NCBI GenBank assembly: GCA_013153635.1
Contig: JAADDZ010000015.1
Span: forward strand, 1 to 64,000
Reading direction: 5' to 3'
Length of the DNA stretch: 64,000 bases
DNA from: Aquificota bacterium
GTDB lineage: Bacteria; Aquificota; Aquificia; Aquificales; Hydrogenothermaceae
Shown: positions 24,153-33,407 of the stretch, piece after piece
Position numbering within the stretch: the first letter of the stretch is position 1
Layout: every line of letters starts with the position of its first letter
Program-made: the position numbers and the translations under genes
The notes under the pieces: generated by a model
Databases searched by the model: none
What the model was told of the DNA's origin: nothing
The model's input: only the letters and a program-made list of their open reading frames with translations

Positions 24153-24638
24153 ATGAAATATGAGATAACAAAGCGATTCAAATTTGAAGCAGGTCATAGA
24201 GTTTGGAAACAGAACCTAACAGAAGGAAAAGGGGCAAAACTATTAGGGACAGAAATCCCTCCAAACCCATGTCTAAACATTCACGGACACAGCTACAAAC
24301 TAGAAGTTACAGTCGGGTCGAACACCTTAAACCAACAAGAGATGGTGATAGACTTTTATCACATAAAAGCCGCTTTAAAAGACCTTGTAGACAATGTATT
24401 TGACCACTCTTTCATCATAGACAAAAACGACCCTATATACCCTATCTTCAAAGAAAACTTCCAATGTTATAAAATAACAGAAGTAGACTTCTGTCCAACA
24501 GCTGAAGCATTAGCTAGATATTTTTACGAATTTTTAGAAAAAAAATTAAAAGAAGCAGAACTACTAGAAGACATAAAAGTAATAAGCGTTACAGTGTGGG
24601 AAACAGAAACAGGGAAAGCAACCTACAAAGGTGATTAA
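24153..24638 (+). CDS. queD: 6-carboxy-tetrahydropterin synthase (QueD/PTPS family)
   Basis: The 161-aa protein has the zinc ligands in FEAGHRVW and NIHGHSYKLEV and the catalytic Cys in NPCLNIHGH. The FDHSFIID and TAEALARYFYE segments complete the family pattern. It converts dihydroneopterin triphosphate, the product of FolE (encoded at 59.9-61.5 kb), toward queuosine. A PTPS-type side activity in folate synthesis is possible. Confidence 0.88.
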   Translation: MKYEITKRFKFEAGHRVWKQNLTEGKGAKLLGTEIPPNPCLNIHGHSYKLEVTVGSNTLNQQEMVIDFYHIKAALKDLVDNVFDHSFIIDKNDPIYPIFKENFQCYKITEVDFCPTAEALARYFYEFLEKKLKEAELLEDIKVISVTVWETETGKATYKGD

Positions 24639-24769
24639 TGGATATAAAACTGATAATACCTCCTATCTTAATGGTAATAGCTTTTATACTCTACTTTATT
24701 GTGGGATACAGATTTATAAAAAAACATAAGAGGGAAAAAGATGGCTCTAATAAAACCGTACAAAGGTAG
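24638..24769 (+). CDS. 43-aa single-span membrane protein
   Basis: The ATG overlaps the queD stop (TAATG) and the frame ends at TAG 24767-24769, 29 bases inside the next gene. The product begins MDIKLIIPPILMVIAFILYF and is one hydrophobic helix followed by a basic tail (KKHKREKDG). Coupled start and a clean helix support translation. The function is unknown, and the overlap suggests it also helps place ribosomes for the carbonic-anhydrase gene. Confidence 0.5.
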   Translation: MDIKLIIPPILMVIAFILYFIVGYRFIKKHKREKDGSNKTVQR

Positions 24770-25253
24770 ATTTCCCAAGATAGACCCATCTGTCTTTTTA
24801 GCAGAAAATGCAGTAATCATAGGAGATGTAGAAATAAAAAAAGACTCAAGCGTATGGTACAGCGTTGTTATTAGAGGAGATGTAAACTACATAAGGATAG
24901 GAGAAAGAACAAACATACAAGACGGAACGATAATACATGTAGACCATGAAAAACACCCAACTATAATAGGAAATGAAGTTACAGTAGGACACAATGTAAC
25001 CCTCCACGCATGTACAGTAGAAGACAGATGTCTAATAGGTATGTCATCAACGATAATGGACGCAGTTATAGTCGAAACAGGGTCTATAGTAGCCGCAGGA
25101 GCATTAGTAACTCCGGGAAAAATTATAAAGTCAGGTACCCTTTGGGCTGGCGTACCTGCTAAATATATCAGAGACTTAACCCAAAAAGAGAAAGACTGGC
25201 TAGAAAAATCATATAAAAACTATGTAAAATATAAAAATAGCTATATCTATTAA
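24741..25253 (+). CDS. Gamma-carbonic-anhydrase family hexapeptide-repeat protein
   Basis: The 170-aa protein is a left-handed beta-helix with hexapeptide repeats (VEIKKDSSVWYSVVIRGD, IGERTNIQDGTIIHVDHEKH). It has three histidines in HVD, GHN and LHAC that match the metal ligands of gamma-class carbonic anhydrases. Many YrdA/PaaY-like members have unproven activity. In an autotrophic organism a CO2-hydration role is reasonable but inferred. Confidence 0.85.
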   Translation: MALIKPYKGRFPKIDPSVFLAENAVIIGDVEIKKDSSVWYSVVIRGDVNYIRIGERTNIQDGTIIHVDHEKHPTIIGNEVTVGHNVTLHACTVEDRCLIGMSSTIMDAVIVETGSIVAAGALVTPGKIIKSGTLWAGVPAKYIRDLTQKEKDWLEKSYKNYVKYKNSYIY

Positions 25254-25266
25254 AAGGAGATAAACA

Positions 25267-25560
25267 ATGACTAAGGCAGATATTGTAAACTGGATACTTC
25301 AAAACACAAATACAAAACTATCAAAGAAAGACGTAAGTCGGATAGTAAATGCTGTTTTTGAAGAAATAGAAAAAGAGATGACCTCTGCAACAGACGAGAA
25401 AAAAATACAGATTTCTGGATTTGGGACATTCCTTATCAAAAAAAGAGCACCTAAGATAGGTAGAAACCCAAGAACAAAAGAAGAAACTTTGATACCAGAA
25501 AGATTAGGAATATCTTTTAAGCCGGGAAAAAAACTAAAAGAAAAAATAAAAGCATCATAA
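25267..25560 (+). CDS. hup: HU/IHF-family DNA-binding protein
   Basis: The 97-aa protein has the full HU fold: an N-terminal helical pair, then ISGFGTFLIKKRAPKIGRNP (the family signature and beta arm) and RLGISFKPGKKLKEKI at the end. AAAGGAG precedes the ATG. It bends and compacts DNA. It could be an HU homodimer subunit or an IHF-like subunit; sequence alone does not settle this. Confidence 0.92.
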   Translation: MTKADIVNWILQNTNTKLSKKDVSRIVNAVFEEIEKEMTSATDEKKIQISGFGTFLIKKRAPKIGRNPRTKEETLIPERLGISFKPGKKLKEKIKAS

Positions 25561-25562
25561 AA

Positions 25563-25635
25563 CGGAGCGTAGCTCAGGCGGTAGAGCACTGGCATGGGGG
25601 GCCAGAGGTCGGCGGTTCGAGTCCGCTCGCTCCGA
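25563..25635 (+). tRNA. tRNA-Pro (anticodon GGG)
   Basis: A 73-base cloverleaf is readable by eye. The acceptor stem is CGGAGCG/CGCTCCG, the D stem GCTC/GAGC, the anticodon stem CTGGC/GCCAG with loop ATGGGGG (anticodon GGG), and the T stem GGCGG/CCGCT with loop TTCGAGT. The discriminator is A and CCA is not encoded. The first pair C1-G72 is typical of bacterial tRNA-Pro. It reads CCC/CCU codons. Confidence 0.95.
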
Positions 25636-25714
25636 TAAAATGAACAAATGAAATCACTCTAATTTTGATATATATTAAAATTTAAAATCCCTAACATACA
25701 CAGGAGGAACAGGC

Positions 25715-27103
25715 ATGCCAAAAATAGCTCAAACGACAGATGAACTAAATTCAATACTAGAAGGAGCCGTTCAAGCAACCAACGGCGAAATTAAAATATT
25801 AGACGAAGAGAAATTAAGAGAATCAACGATAGACTCCCTTATATATACAGCAGTCTTCTCAAACAGTGAAGATATAAAAGAAGAGGCAAAAATCCTAATA
25901 AGAAATATCGCTAATGAATATGGAGCTATACCAGCATCAATTCACGATTTATACATGGCACTAGGAAGAGGAGAAGTTAGGGACTTTACAACACCAGCAG
26001 TAAACATAAGAGGAATGACCTACGATGTAGCTAGACAGATATTCAAAGTCGCCCTAAAACACAACGTAGGTGCATTCATATTCGAAATAGCAAAATCAGA
26101 GATAAGCTATACATTCCAAAGACCCTCTGAATATGCATCAGCAGTTCTAGCCGCCGCAATAAAAGAGGGGTACAAAGGAGCAGTATTCATACAAGGAGAC
26201 CACTTCCAGTTTAACGCAAAAAAATACAAAGAAAACCCAGAAAAAGAAAGAGAAAGTATAAAATCTCTAACAAAAGAAGCTATAGAGGCAGGATTTTACA
26301 ATATAGATATAGACCCATCTACACTAGTAGACTACTCAAAACCAACCCTAAAAGAACAACAGTATGCAAACTACCTAGAAACAGCATATATGACAGATTT
26401 CATAAGAAAAATACAACCAGAAGAGATAACCGTCTCCATAGGAGGTGAGATAGGACACATAGGAGGTAAAAACTCAACAGTAGAGGAGTTCGAAGCATTT
26501 ATGGAAGGATACAAAGAGACATTAAAAGAACTTGGAGATGAAAACCAACCGGGAATATCAAAAATATCTGTCCAAACAGGAACAGAACACGGAGGAGTAC
26601 CTCTACCAGACGGTACTGTAGCAGAAGTAAAACTTGACTTTAGCGTATTAAGAGATATAGGAAAAGTGGCAAGACAAAAATATGGGCTAGGTGGGACTGT
26701 CCAACACGGAGCATCAACCCTGCCAGACGAATTGTTTGATAAATTTCCACAGAATAACTGCTGTGAGATACATCTAGCAACAGGATTTCAAAACATCATG
26801 TATGACCTTATACCAGAAGACTTCAAACAGCAGATATACAATTACATAAAAGAACACTTTAAAAACGAATGGAAAGAAAACTGGACAGAAGAGCAGTTCA
26901 TATACAAAACAAGGAAAAAAGGTTTTGGTCCCTTCAAATACCAATGGTGGACTTTAGACAAAGAATATAAAGACAAGATACTACAGGCACTATATAACAA
27001 ATTCGAGTTTTTATTTGAAAAACTAGCAGTTTTCGATACTAAAGAGTATGCAGACAGATATGTAAAGCTAGTAAAAGTTCCCTATGGATACGTTAAAGCT
27101 TAA
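25715..27103 (+). CDS. fba: Class II fructose-1,6-bisphosphate aldolase, long form
   Basis: The 462-aa protein has a zinc-dependent aldolase core with IQGDHFQFNAKKY, SIGGEIGHIGG, SVQTGTEHGG (zinc His) and GGTVQHGAST. These resemble the long bacterial/archaeal-type class II enzyme. AGGAGGAACAGGC precedes the ATG. It condenses or cleaves triose phosphates for gluconeogenesis and glycolysis. Pyruvate kinase and Rpe elsewhere in the window are its pathway partners. Confidence 0.85.
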   Translation: MPKIAQTTDELNSILEGAVQATNGEIKILDEEKLRESTIDSLIYTAVFSNSEDIKEEAKILIRNIANEYGAIPASIHDLYMALGRGEVRDFTTPAVNIRGMTYDVARQIFKVALKHNVGAFIFEIAKSEISYTFQRPSEYASAVLAAAIKEGYKGAVFIQGDHFQFNAKKYKENPEKERESIKSLTKEAIEAGFYNIDIDPSTLVDYSKPTLKEQQYANYLETAYMTDFIRKIQPEEITVSIGGEIGHIGGKNSTVEEFEAFMEGYKETLKELGDENQPGISKISVQTGTEHGGVPLPDGTVAEVKLDFSVLRDIGKVARQKYGLGGTVQHGASTLPDELFDKFPQNNCCEIHLATGFQNIMYDLIPEDFKQQIYNYIKEHFKNEWKENWTEEQFIYKTRKKGFGPFKYQWWTLDKEYKDKILQALYNKFEFLFEKLAVFDTKEYADRYVKLVKVPYGYVKA

Positions 27104-27114
27104 TAGGTACAGTT

Positions 27115-27612
27115 GTGTCCTTATTAGATAAACAGATAGAAGCTATAAAACAGATATACACACATATAAAGAACAAAGAGCTAAAGGCAGAGCCTATAAT
27201 AATAGGAAAGTTTGCTCTTACAGTATATACCCAAGGTATGTACCCTTCTTCTGTTATTACCTTTCTCTATCCAGACATGAACACATTGGCAAAAATCCTA
27301 ACAGAGCTTGGGTATAACCAAATAGGAGACAGTTTTAAAAAAGATGACATAACTATACAGATAACAAATAATCCTCACCTTAATACAGGAAAATTCAACA
27401 AAATAGAAGTAGATGGGACAACGATAAATGTCCTCTCATTAGAAGACCTCCTTATTGATATGATGAAAGAGTGCGTACAAGGAGACCAAGTCGTTTGTGA
27501 CCTTATCAAAATGCTTATAAACTCATATAGACAGAGTATAGACTTTCACCATATATTTATGAATACAAAAGACAAAAGAGCCATCATCAAGTTTAAAGAG
27601 TTTAGGAGATAA
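27115..27612 (+). CDS. Unknown protein, possibly nucleotidyltransferase-like (DUF6036-type)
   Basis: The 165-aa protein starts at GTG 27115, 11 bases after fba. The region IIIGKFALTVYTQGMYPSS, followed by LTELGYNQIG and SLEDLLIDMMK, loosely recalls AbiEii/DUF6036 nucleotidyltransferase-fold proteins (GG-A-x-x-H, EDL). The catalytic GS...DxD motif is not evident, however. Function unknown; probably co-transcribed with fba and the next small gene. Confidence 0.45.
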   Translation: MSLLDKQIEAIKQIYTHIKNKELKAEPIIIGKFALTVYTQGMYPSSVITFLYPDMNTLAKILTELGYNQIGDSFKKDDITIQITNNPHLNTGKFNKIEVDGTTINVLSLEDLLIDMMKECVQGDQVVCDLIKMLINSYRQSIDFHHIFMNTKDKRAIIKFKEFRR

Positions 27613-27614
27613 TC

Positions 27615-27938
27615 ATGGATAACGACGAATTTACTGAAGAGATAAAAAAGATAATCAGCAAAGTATTTAGTATAGAACTAAAAGAAGATTCCCAGCTCAT
27701 ACTAAAAGAACTAGTTGAGACATATAAGATGTATGGAAGTACCGCAGGTTCTCCTCTAGCAGGCTTAGTAGATTCTGTAGAAAATCCAACCCTTCAGATA
27801 AGAAAAATCTTCAAAGGCAAAAACCAAAAAGATGAAGAAGTTTTACTTATATATTTTGAAGAAGCCCATGGAATAATCTTAAACCTTACAAACCCTTCAA
27901 AATCCCAAATAGGAACATTACCTATTCTAAAACTTTAA
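27615..27938 (+). CDS. Unknown small protein
   Basis: This 107-aa protein has a helical N-terminal half and a strand-rich C-terminal half (LLIYFEEAHGIILNL). It has no signal peptide, no membrane segment and no recognisable catalytic motif. It sits two bases after the preceding unknown gene and nine bases before the DUF72 gene, so it is part of the same run of genes. Confidence 0.5.
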   Translation: MDNDEFTEEIKKIISKVFSIELKEDSQLILKELVETYKMYGSTAGSPLAGLVDSVENPTLQIRKIFKGKNQKDEEVLLIYFEEAHGIILNLTNPSKSQIGTLPILKL

Positions 27939-27947
27939 GGATAAATA

Positions 27948-28670
27948 GTGAAAGCATACATAGGTACTTGTGGCTATTTTTACTGGGATTGGAAAGGCAA
28001 ATTTTATCCCAACGAGTTAAAACCTCACCAATGGTTTTCCTTCTATGCAAAACATTTTGACACCTTGGAGATAAATTCTACATTTTACAAATTCCCTACC
28101 CCTTCCTCGTTGACAGCATGGTATAAAAAAGCCCCAAAAGACTTTATATTCTCTCTAAAAGTTAATAAAACTATAACCCACATAAAAAGATTCAAAGATA
28201 CAAAAGAAGAATTAAACAGATTTTACATGTTATCTGCAAAGTATCTAAAAGAAAAACTAGGCATCTTCCTATTTCAACTACCACCTTCCTTTAGATACTC
28301 TCCCCAGAATCTAGAGCTTATAGTAAACCAGATAGACCCAACATTTAAAAACTGCATAGAGTTTAGACACGAGAGCTGGTTTAGAGAAGAAACCTTTAGT
28401 ATGCTAAAGACAAAAAATATAATTTTTTGCTGTATTAGTACTCCTAAATTTGGTGATATATGTAAAAATACAGCAAATATGGTGTATGTTAGACTTCATG
28501 GCAAGACCCAATGGTACAAATATAGATATACAACTGATGAACTAGTTCAATGGGCAGATAAAATAAAAAGTATTAATCCAACAGAAGCTTTTATATACTT
28601 TAATAATACTTACAATGCCTATGCTGTAGAGAACGCTTTACTAATGAAGAAGATAATCAATCAAGTATAA
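27948..28670 (+). CDS. DUF72 family protein
   Basis: The 240-aa protein opens with YIGTCGYFYWDWKGKFYP and contains LEINSTFYKFP, FLFQLPPSF, EFRHESWF and YVRLHG, the conserved signature of DUF72 (YecE-like TIM barrel). The biochemical role of the family is not established. It converges on rsmE, overlapping its 3' end by 14 bases. Confidence 0.88.
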   Translation: MKAYIGTCGYFYWDWKGKFYPNELKPHQWFSFYAKHFDTLEINSTFYKFPTPSSLTAWYKKAPKDFIFSLKVNKTITHIKRFKDTKEELNRFYMLSAKYLKEKLGIFLFQLPPSFRYSPQNLELIVNQIDPTFKNCIEFRHESWFREETFSMLKTKNIIFCCISTPKFGDICKNTANMVYVRLHGKTQWYKYRYTTDELVQWADKIKSINPTEAFIYFNNTYNAYAVENALLMKKIINQV

Positions 28671-29361
28671 ATTTTACCTGACATACACCAACAACCACAG
28701 CTGTTTCTAGTCTAAGTATATTTCTACCTAGAGAAAAAGGCTCAAAACCTTTCTTTTTTAAGATTTCAATCTCTTCTCGTGTTAAACCACCTTCAGCTCC
28801 AATCAAAACTCCCACATTCTCGATACCATTATTTTTCTCGCAAGCTAGTTTTTGAGAGCTTTTTTCGTAGAAAACTATGTTCCACTGGTGGCTAGGTTTT
28901 ATATCTACTAACTTTATAGGTTTTTCTATCTTCAGAGGAAAAGCCCTTTTACACTGTTTTATAGAGTTTAGGGCTATTTTTTCCCATTTTTTTATCTTTT
29001 TAAGTACATCTTTCTCTTTTATAGCGCTAAATGCTGAAAGTACAGGTACAAGCTCGTAAACTCCAAGCTCACTGATAGGCTCAATAATGTTATCAATCTT
29101 AGAAAGATGATTAGGAACGCACTGATAAAGGGTTATCCGAACTTTTTCTTCTACTAACGGGATTGGTTCTATGATAGAGCCGATTATTTTACCTTTTTCT
29201 ACCTTTGTAACTTCACAAAGATAAATGCCATTACCAAGAGTATTTATCTCAACCTTATCACCTTGTTTAATCCTCCTTACCTTCGCGTGATGGAACTCAT
29301 CTCCTTCAATAACAAACCTTCCCGTTTCTTCAAGCCTTCCTATGAATCTAGGATAAGACAT
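28657..29361 (-). CDS. rsmE: 16S rRNA (uracil1498-N3)-methyltransferase RsmE
   Basis: The 234-aa protein begins with a PUA-like domain (GDEFHHAKVRRIKQGDKVEI) and has the SPOUT signature LIGAEGGLTREEIE and LGRNILRLETA at the C-terminus, forming the knotted SAM site. It methylates U1498 of 16S rRNA. Its start overlaps the permease gene by 14 bases. Confidence 0.92.
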   Translation of the reverse strand: MSYPRFIGRLEETGRFVIEGDEFHHAKVRRIKQGDKVEINTLGNGIYLCEVTKVEKGKIIGSIIEPIPLVEEKVRITLYQCVPNHLSKIDNIIEPISELGVYELVPVLSAFSAIKEKDVLKKIKKWEKIALNSIKQCKRAFPLKIEKPIKLVDIKPSHQWNIVFYEKSSQKLACEKNNGIENVGVLIGAEGGLTREEIEILKKKGFEPFSLGRNILRLETAVVVGVCQVKFILD

Positions 29362-30169
29362 TTATCTTCCTTAACACTGTTTTGATACTTACAATCAAAG
29401 AAAACAAAACAGAATACAGAAAAACAATCGTTGCCCCAGAAGGTAGATTAAACTCATAAGATACAACTATACCTACTAGTACCATAGTTATACTTATGGT
29501 GATAGACAGTAAAATCAAGGCTCTATAATGCCAAACTATCTGATTAGCAAAGGCAACTGGCAGTATCATCATAGCAGAAGAGAGGATAACTCCTACCAAC
29601 TTTACAGACAGAACTGTAGCTATAGCGATAATCAAAATCAAACTGTAGTAATAAAAAGCCGTATTAACTCCGCTTGTAAAGGCTACATCTTCATCAAAAC
29701 AACAGTACATAATTTTTTGAAAACTAAAAGCGATAAATGACAGAGCAAACACACTAAACAAAGCTAAAACATAAATGTCCCATGTGGTCATAGTGAGAAT
29801 ATTTCCAAATAAAAAAGTGAACAAATCAGTATTGTAATTTGGGGTTAAAGTGATAAAGATAACCCCTAGCGCCATGGACATAGAAAATAGTATGCCGATA
29901 GACACATCTTCATGAACTTTACCATGTCTACTTATATAGGCGATAAGTAAACCTATAAACACTGCAAAAACTACTCCTACCAAAGACGGAGAAAGTCCCA
30001 TATAAAATCCAATAGCCAAACCTCCAAAAGCCGCATGGGATATACCGACAGTGATAAAAGACCAGTTTTTCAAGTTTATAAAAAGAGAAAGCACAGATAG
30101 AACTACAGCTAGCAAAATACCACCGACAACCGCATTTCTTAAAAAAGGAATCTCAATAATCTCTACCAT
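29348..30169 (-). CDS. znuB: ABC-3 type metal (Zn/Mn) transporter permease
   Basis: The 273-aa protein has eight or so membrane segments and the features of the ZnuB/MntB permease family (WSFITVGISHAAFGGLAIG, KLVGVILSSAMMILPVA). It would form the channel of a zinc or manganese importer. No ATP-binding or solute-binding gene is adjacent: it is flanked by purT and rsmE. The start overlaps the purT stop (TAATG). Confidence 0.85.
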   Translation of the reverse strand: MVEIIEIPFLRNAVVGGILLAVVLSVLSLFINLKNWSFITVGISHAAFGGLAIGFYMGLSPSLVGVVFAVFIGLLIAYISRHGKVHEDVSIGILFSMSMALGVIFITLTPNYNTDLFTFLFGNILTMTTWDIYVLALFSVFALSFIAFSFQKIMYCCFDEDVAFTSGVNTAFYYYSLILIIAIATVLSVKLVGVILSSAMMILPVAFANQIVWHYRALILLSITISITMVLVGIVVSYEFNLPSGATIVFLYSVLFSLIVSIKTVLRKINVLS

Positions 30170-31350
30170 TACTGTACCAGTACCTTTATAGCTTTAGCCG
30201 CTCTTTTTGCTTTATCTCTCGCCTCTTCTACTGTATGTCCTGTGGCTAGAGCAACACCCATTCTCCTTTTTGGTCTAGTGGTAGGTTTGCCAAAAATTCT
30301 TATCTTCGTGTCTGGTATAGATAAAGCTTCTTCTATTCCCTCATACACAGGGGCTACTCCCCATCTATCAGCGTGAAAACAGTAAGAAGCTCCTGTTTTT
30401 ATTAGCTTAATATCTATTGGAAGACCTAAGATAGCCCTTAAGTGTATTTCAAACTCTGACATATCTTGAGAAACCATTGTTACCATTCCTGTATCGTGAG
30501 GTCTTGGTGATATTTCGTTGAACCATACCTCATCATCTTTTACAAAAAGCTCACACCCAAAGATACCAAAGCCCCCTAAAGCATCTGTTATTTTCTTTGC
30601 TATCTGTTTGGCTTTTTCTAAAGCTATGTGTGACATAGCTTGAGGTTGCCAGCTTTCCCAATAATCTCCTTCTACTTGGATATGACCTATAGGTTCACAA
30701 AAAAGAGTTCCTTGGGTCTTAGTTCTAACTGTAAGTAGTGTTATCTCAAAATCAAAATCTATAAACTCCTCGATGATAACTTGAGAGCCTTTACCTCTAG
30801 CATTCTCTTGAGCATAGTACCAAGCCCTTTCTACATCTTTTTCCTCATTTACTACAGTTTGACCTTTGCCTGAAGAACTCATTACAGGTTTTACCACAAC
30901 CGGTAAACCTAACTCTTTTACCGCCTTCTTGTACTCCTCAAGGGTAGAGGCAAACCTGTAACCAGAAGTCTTTAGACCTACCTCTTCTGCGGCTAACCTC
31001 CTTATACCTATTCTATCCATTGTGTATTTTACAGCTTTGGCACACGGTACAACTGTAAAACCTTCCTCTTCTAACTCTAACAAAACATCTGTATTTATAG
31101 CCTCTATCTCTGGTACTATAAAATCAGGTTTTTCTCTATAGATTATATTTTTTATAGCTTCTGGATTTTTCATATCGATAACATAATAGGAATGTGCTAC
31201 TTGCTGTGCTGGAGCGAACTGGTAGCTGTCTACAGCAACTATCTCTATACCCATTCTCATGGCTTCGATAGCAAACTCTTTGCCAAGCTCTCCGCTCCCA
31301 AGAAGAACCATTTTAGTCCTATTGAAAGAAAGAGGTGTTCCTATTCGCAT
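30169..31350 (-). CDS. purT: Formate-dependent phosphoribosylglycinamide formyltransferase
   Basis: The 393-aa ATP-grasp enzyme opens with [21 protein letters not shown]. It has [13 protein letters not shown] (ATP loop) and [16 protein letters not shown], which separate PurT from PurK. It formylates GAR with formate and ATP, so purine synthesis does not need 10-formyl-THF at this step. GAGGT lies upstream of the ATG. It is first in a purT-permease-rsmE operon. Confidence 0.93.
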   Translation of the reverse strand: MRIGTPLSFNRTKMVLLGSGELGKEFAIEAMRMGIEIVAVDSYQFAPAQQVAHSYYVIDMKNPEAIKNIIYREKPDFIVPEIEAINTDVLLELEEEGFTVVPCAKAVKYTMDRIGIRRLAAEEVGLKTSGYRFASTLEEYKKAVKELGLPVVVKPVMSSSGKGQTVVNEEKDVERAWYYAQENARGKGSQVIIEEFIDFDFEITLLTVRTKTQGTLFCEPIGHIQVEGDYWESWQPQAMSHIALEKAKQIAKKITDALGGFGIFGCELFVKDDEVWFNEISPRPHDTGMVTMVSQDMSEFEIHLRAILGLPIDIKLIKTGASYCFHADRWGVAPVYEGIEEALSIPDTKIRIFGKPTTRPKRRMGVALATGHTVEEARDKAKRAAKAIKVLVQ

Positions 31351-31463
31351 TTTGAAACCTCAAAATTTTGTTTTTAATTGAAAATTATTATATATCGTCC
31401 AGAAATATAATTAATGATGTTAAAATAATAAATCAAAATAACACACCAAGAGGTGTATAACTG

Positions 31464-32897
31464 ATGAAATCTCTTCCTATGATAATTGGAGGGAAAAAAG
31501 TAGACAGACCAGAAAAAATCGATGTTATCTATCCCTATACTCAAGAAAAAATAGGAGAAGTACCAAAAGGAACCCCTGAAGATGTAGAAGAAGCTATCCA
31601 AAAAGCAAAAATAGGTCTTGAAAGATTAAAATCCCTTACAAGTTATCAAATCTATGAAAAACTGTTAAAGGTAGCCCACCTGTTAAAAGAGAACAGAGAG
31701 GAATTTGCAAAAACCTTAGTCTACGAAGTAGGGAAAACTATAAGAGAAGCTAGAACGGAAGTGGACAGAGCGGTTAACACGATAACCCTTTCTGCTGAAG
31801 AAGCAAAAAGGATACCCGGAGAATATGTTCAATTTGATGCATCCCCTAATGGTGTAGGAAAAAGAGGGTTTTACTTTAGAGAACCAGCAGGTATAGTGTC
31901 AGCGATAACCCCTTTTAACTTCCCTTTAAACTTAACAGCACATAAAATAGCTCCAGCAATAGCCGCAAAATGCCCATTTGTACTAAAACCAAGTGAAAAA
32001 ACACCTCTTACTCCTATTATGCTGTGTGAGTTATTTTTAGAAGCTGGTCTACCAGAAGAGGCAATATCTGTTATTCCCGGATTTGCAGATGTTGGAGAGG
32101 CAATGACTACTCACAAAGATGTTAGGGTAGTATCTTTTACTGGAAGCCTAAAAGTAGGAGACATCATTGCAAGACAGGTAGGTATAAAAAAACTTGTATT
32201 AGAACTAGGTTCTAACTCGGCTGTTATCGTAGATAAAGATGCAAATCTTGAATTAGCCGCAAAAAAATCTGTACTTGGTGGATTTGCTATAGCAGGACAA
32301 GTATGTATATCTGTACAACGAATACTAGTCCATCAAGATGTATATGACGAATTTAATAAGCTCCTTAGAGAAGAGGTTTCTAAACTAAAATTTGGAGACC
32401 CTATGGACGAAGACACAGATGTAGGTCCTGTTATAGCGGTAAGTGAAGTTGAAAGAATCAATACATGGATTAGTGAAGCTGTCAAGAAAGGAGCGAAAAT
32501 CGTAACTGGTGGTACTCCTTCCAAAGACGGAAAAACGGTATTTCAACCTACAGTGATAGCAGAAGTGCCAGAAGAGACAAAACTATTCTATGAGGAAGCT
32601 TTTGCCCCCATTGTAGCAACTAAAAAGTTTTCATCTATAGAAGAAGCTGTACAGTTAGTTAACAAGACAAATTATGGTCTACAGGTAGGAGTTTTTACAA
32701 ATAATCTAAAAAATGCGTGGAAAGTTATTGAAAATGCAGAAGTTGGTGGAGTTATAATTAACGATATTCCTACCTTTAGGGCAGACAATATGCCGTACGG
32801 AGGTGTGAAAGGAAGTGGAATAGGAAGAGAGGGACCTAAATTTGCGATTGAAGATTATACAGAGATAAAAGTGGTCGCATTTGATATAAATGCATAA
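31464..32897 (+). CDS. NAD(P)-dependent aldehyde dehydrogenase
   Basis: The 477-aa protein has the ALDH family motifs: TPFNFPLNLTAHKIAPA, VSFTGSLKVGD, the catalytic glutamate in LVLELGSNSAVIV and the catalytic cysteine in AIAGQVCISVQRI. It resembles non-phosphorylating glyceraldehyde-3-phosphate or lactaldehyde dehydrogenase groups. The substrate cannot be set from sequence. GAGGTG precedes the ATG. Its stop codon lies in the upstream NtrC-like site of glnB. Confidence 0.88.
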   Translation: MKSLPMIIGGKKVDRPEKIDVIYPYTQEKIGEVPKGTPEDVEEAIQKAKIGLERLKSLTSYQIYEKLLKVAHLLKENREEFAKTLVYEVGKTIREARTEVDRAVNTITLSAEEAKRIPGEYVQFDASPNGVGKRGFYFREPAGIVSAITPFNFPLNLTAHKIAPAIAAKCPFVLKPSEKTPLTPIMLCELFLEAGLPEEAISVIPGFADVGEAMTTHKDVRVVSFTGSLKVGDIIARQVGIKKLVLELGSNSAVIVDKDANLELAAKKSVLGGFAIAGQVCISVQRILVHQDVYDEFNKLLREEVSKLKFGDPMDEDTDVGPVIAVSEVERINTWISEAVKKGAKIVTGGTPSKDGKTVFQPTVIAEVPEETKLFYEEAFAPIVATKKFSSIEEAVQLVNKTNYGLQVGVFTNNLKNAWKVIENAEVGGVIINDIPTFRADNMPYGGVKGSGIGREGPKFAIEDYTEIKVVAFDINA

Positions 32898-32907
32898 AGA
32901 TTATGCA
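32891..32907. promoter_or_regulatory. NtrC-like binding site 1 (distal) upstream of glnB
   Basis: TGCATAAAGATTATGCA is a palindrome with arms TGCAT/ATGCA and seven bases between. It is one mismatch per arm away from the NtrC pattern TGCAC-N7-GTGCA. Its centre is 21 bases (two helical turns) from the stronger site at 32912-32928. It overlaps the aldehyde dehydrogenase stop codon. Confidence 0.55.
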
Positions 32908-32911
32908 AAAA

Positions 32912-32928
32912 TGCACAAATATTGTGCA
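32912..32928. promoter_or_regulatory. NtrC-like binding site 2 (proximal) upstream of glnB
   Basis: TGCACAAATATTGTGCA matches TGCAC-N7-GTGCA exactly, the consensus of NtrC enhancer sites in proteobacterial glnA promoters. Its centre is roughly 83 bases upstream of the transcription start expected from the sigma-54 element at 32977. Confidence 0.7.
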
Positions 32929-32976
32929 GTAAAGCAAGAAACGTTCACTAAAAAAAAGATATATGTAACATTTTCT

Positions 32977-32993
32977 TTGGCACAAAATTTGAA
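32977..32993 (+). promoter_or_regulatory. Sigma-54 (-24/-12) promoter of glnB-glnA
   Basis: TTGGCACAAAATTTGAA fits TTGGCAC-N5-TTGCA with the GG and the downstream G at the obligatory spacing; only the C of the -12 GC dinucleotide is changed (GA). It is 28 bases upstream of the glnB ATG. Together with the two NtrC-like sites it predicts nitrogen-limitation control. Confidence 0.7.
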
Positions 32994-33020
32994 ATAAAAA
33001 ATATAACGGAGGTCTTTTGA

Positions 33021-33359
<339 letters not shown>

Positions 33360-33407
33360 TATAGGTTGTAATAATTTCAATAAAATAAATCTAAGGAGGA
33401 TTGTACC

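Noticed and set aside
23549-24181. Open frame of 210 codons on the minus strand opposite rimO and dtd
   Set aside because: It is antisense to two firmly identified genes, and its Phe/Ser/Cys-rich composition reflects the complement of Lys/Glu-rich coding sequence.
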